A stretch of DNA of 5,488 nt from SLJN01 sp964505385 (GTDB taxonomy: Bacteria; Bacteroidota; Rhodothermia; Balneolales; Natronogracilivirgulaceae). The notes under the pieces are model-generated. The model saw only the letters and a list, made by a program, of their open reading frames with translations, was not told the DNA's origin and did not search any database. Every line of letters starts with the position of its first letter. Positions within the stretch are counted from its first letter, which is position 1. Shown piece after piece: positions 5,303 through 5,488 of the stretch. Position numbers and translations under genes: made by a program. The DNA lies in NCBI GenBank assembly GCA_964505385.1, contig CAZDIA010000099.1, positions 1 to 5,488 on the forward strand. Reading direction: 5' to 3'.

Positions 5303-5488
5303 AGCCAAATTCCCCAAAATCGCAAATCATACATCGCAAATCGTCAATCGTAAATCTTTTTGTGCCGGCTCGGGTTTGGCAAGCTGCTGCACCACATAGT
5401 GAAAAATGGTGAAAACTTGCCGGATCAAAAAGATTTGCGACGTACGATTGACGATTTGCGATTTCAGATGTTTTTTCAGTTGCCAAAT
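5303..5488. repeat. 186-bp palindromic composite repeat, copy 2 (reaches window end)
   Basis: Gap-free match to 4684-4869. The 20-bp outer inverted repeat is identical (5333-5352 with 5443-5462), and the ggcaag/cttgcc stem is kept (5378-5383 with 5416-5421). The innermost stem becomes caccac/atggtg (5390-5395 with 5406-5411): one former G-U pair is now C-G, while the pair next to the loop is lost. The match is still unbroken at the last base, so the true length may exceed 186 bp. Confidence 0.9.

Larger units (their letters stand above)
4557..5488. other. about 930 bp of repeat-rich non-coding DNA
   Basis: I see no gene on either strand. Open minus-strand frames at 4468-4689, 4526-4720 and 5205-5486 are made of repeat sequence. 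The order is: hairpin repeat, AAGGCACA octamers, AAGATTG heptamers, the 186-bp palindromic composite, mixed octamers, ACTG heptamers, CCAACATT octamers, ACTG heptamers, a small hairpin, and the second composite, which runs to the window end. The unassigned gaps (about 4972-5040, 5083-5139, 5226-5302) show nothing I recognise apart from the small hairpin. Confidence 0.75.

Noticed and set aside
3695..5465. CRISPR array
   Set aside because: The repeats are 7-8 bp contiguous degenerate units with no spacers of uniform length, and no cas genes are present.
5205..5486. 93-residue minus-strand frame at the window end
   Set aside because: It is made of the palindromic composite and ACTG heptamers; the corresponding frame in the first composite is not kept as a comparable protein.

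Overview
The window looks like the tail of a capsule or exopolysaccharide locus from a bacterium of the Bacteroidota/Rhodothermota/Balneolota type. The clues are a tyrosine autokinase with a long Tyr-rich tail, start regions without clear Shine-Dalgarno sequences, a Bacteroidota-style winged-helix/nucleotidyltransferase-like protein often seen beside polysaccharide genes, and moderate GC. The taxonomic call is an inference from protein style and was not checked by a search.

Layout. Positions 1-338 hold no convincing gene and form the leader of the first gene. Positions 339-2753 encode an 804-residue Wzc-type polysaccharide co-polymerase fused to a BY-kinase. A strong intrinsic terminator follows at 2831-2860. 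Positions 2861-3433 (more likely 2882-3433) encode a small secreted, membrane-tethered protein with an SLBB-like segment. Positions 4014-4556 encode a winged-helix protein with a degenerate nucleotidyltransferase-like domain, starting at TTG. The first two products fit chain-length control and export of a surface polysaccharide. The third may be a regulator of such a locus.

The striking part is the non-coding DNA: about 580 bp at 3434-4013 and about 930 bp at 4557-5488. Much of it is a patchwork of short degenerate tandem arrays in strict 7-nt phase (core ACTG, core AATCG, and AAGATTG) or 8-nt phase (CCAACATT-like, AGTGACAA-like and AAGGCACA-like). Several families occur in both orientations and are nested as inverted repeats. 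One composite of at least 186 bp (4684-4869), carrying a perfect 20-bp inverted repeat around nested shorter stems, recurs at 5303-5488 with about ten differences and runs off the window end. A separate 37-bp direct repeat brackets the winged-helix gene, and its second copy begins exactly at that gene's stop codon.

I see no tRNA, rRNA, CRISPR array, transposase or complete insertion sequence.
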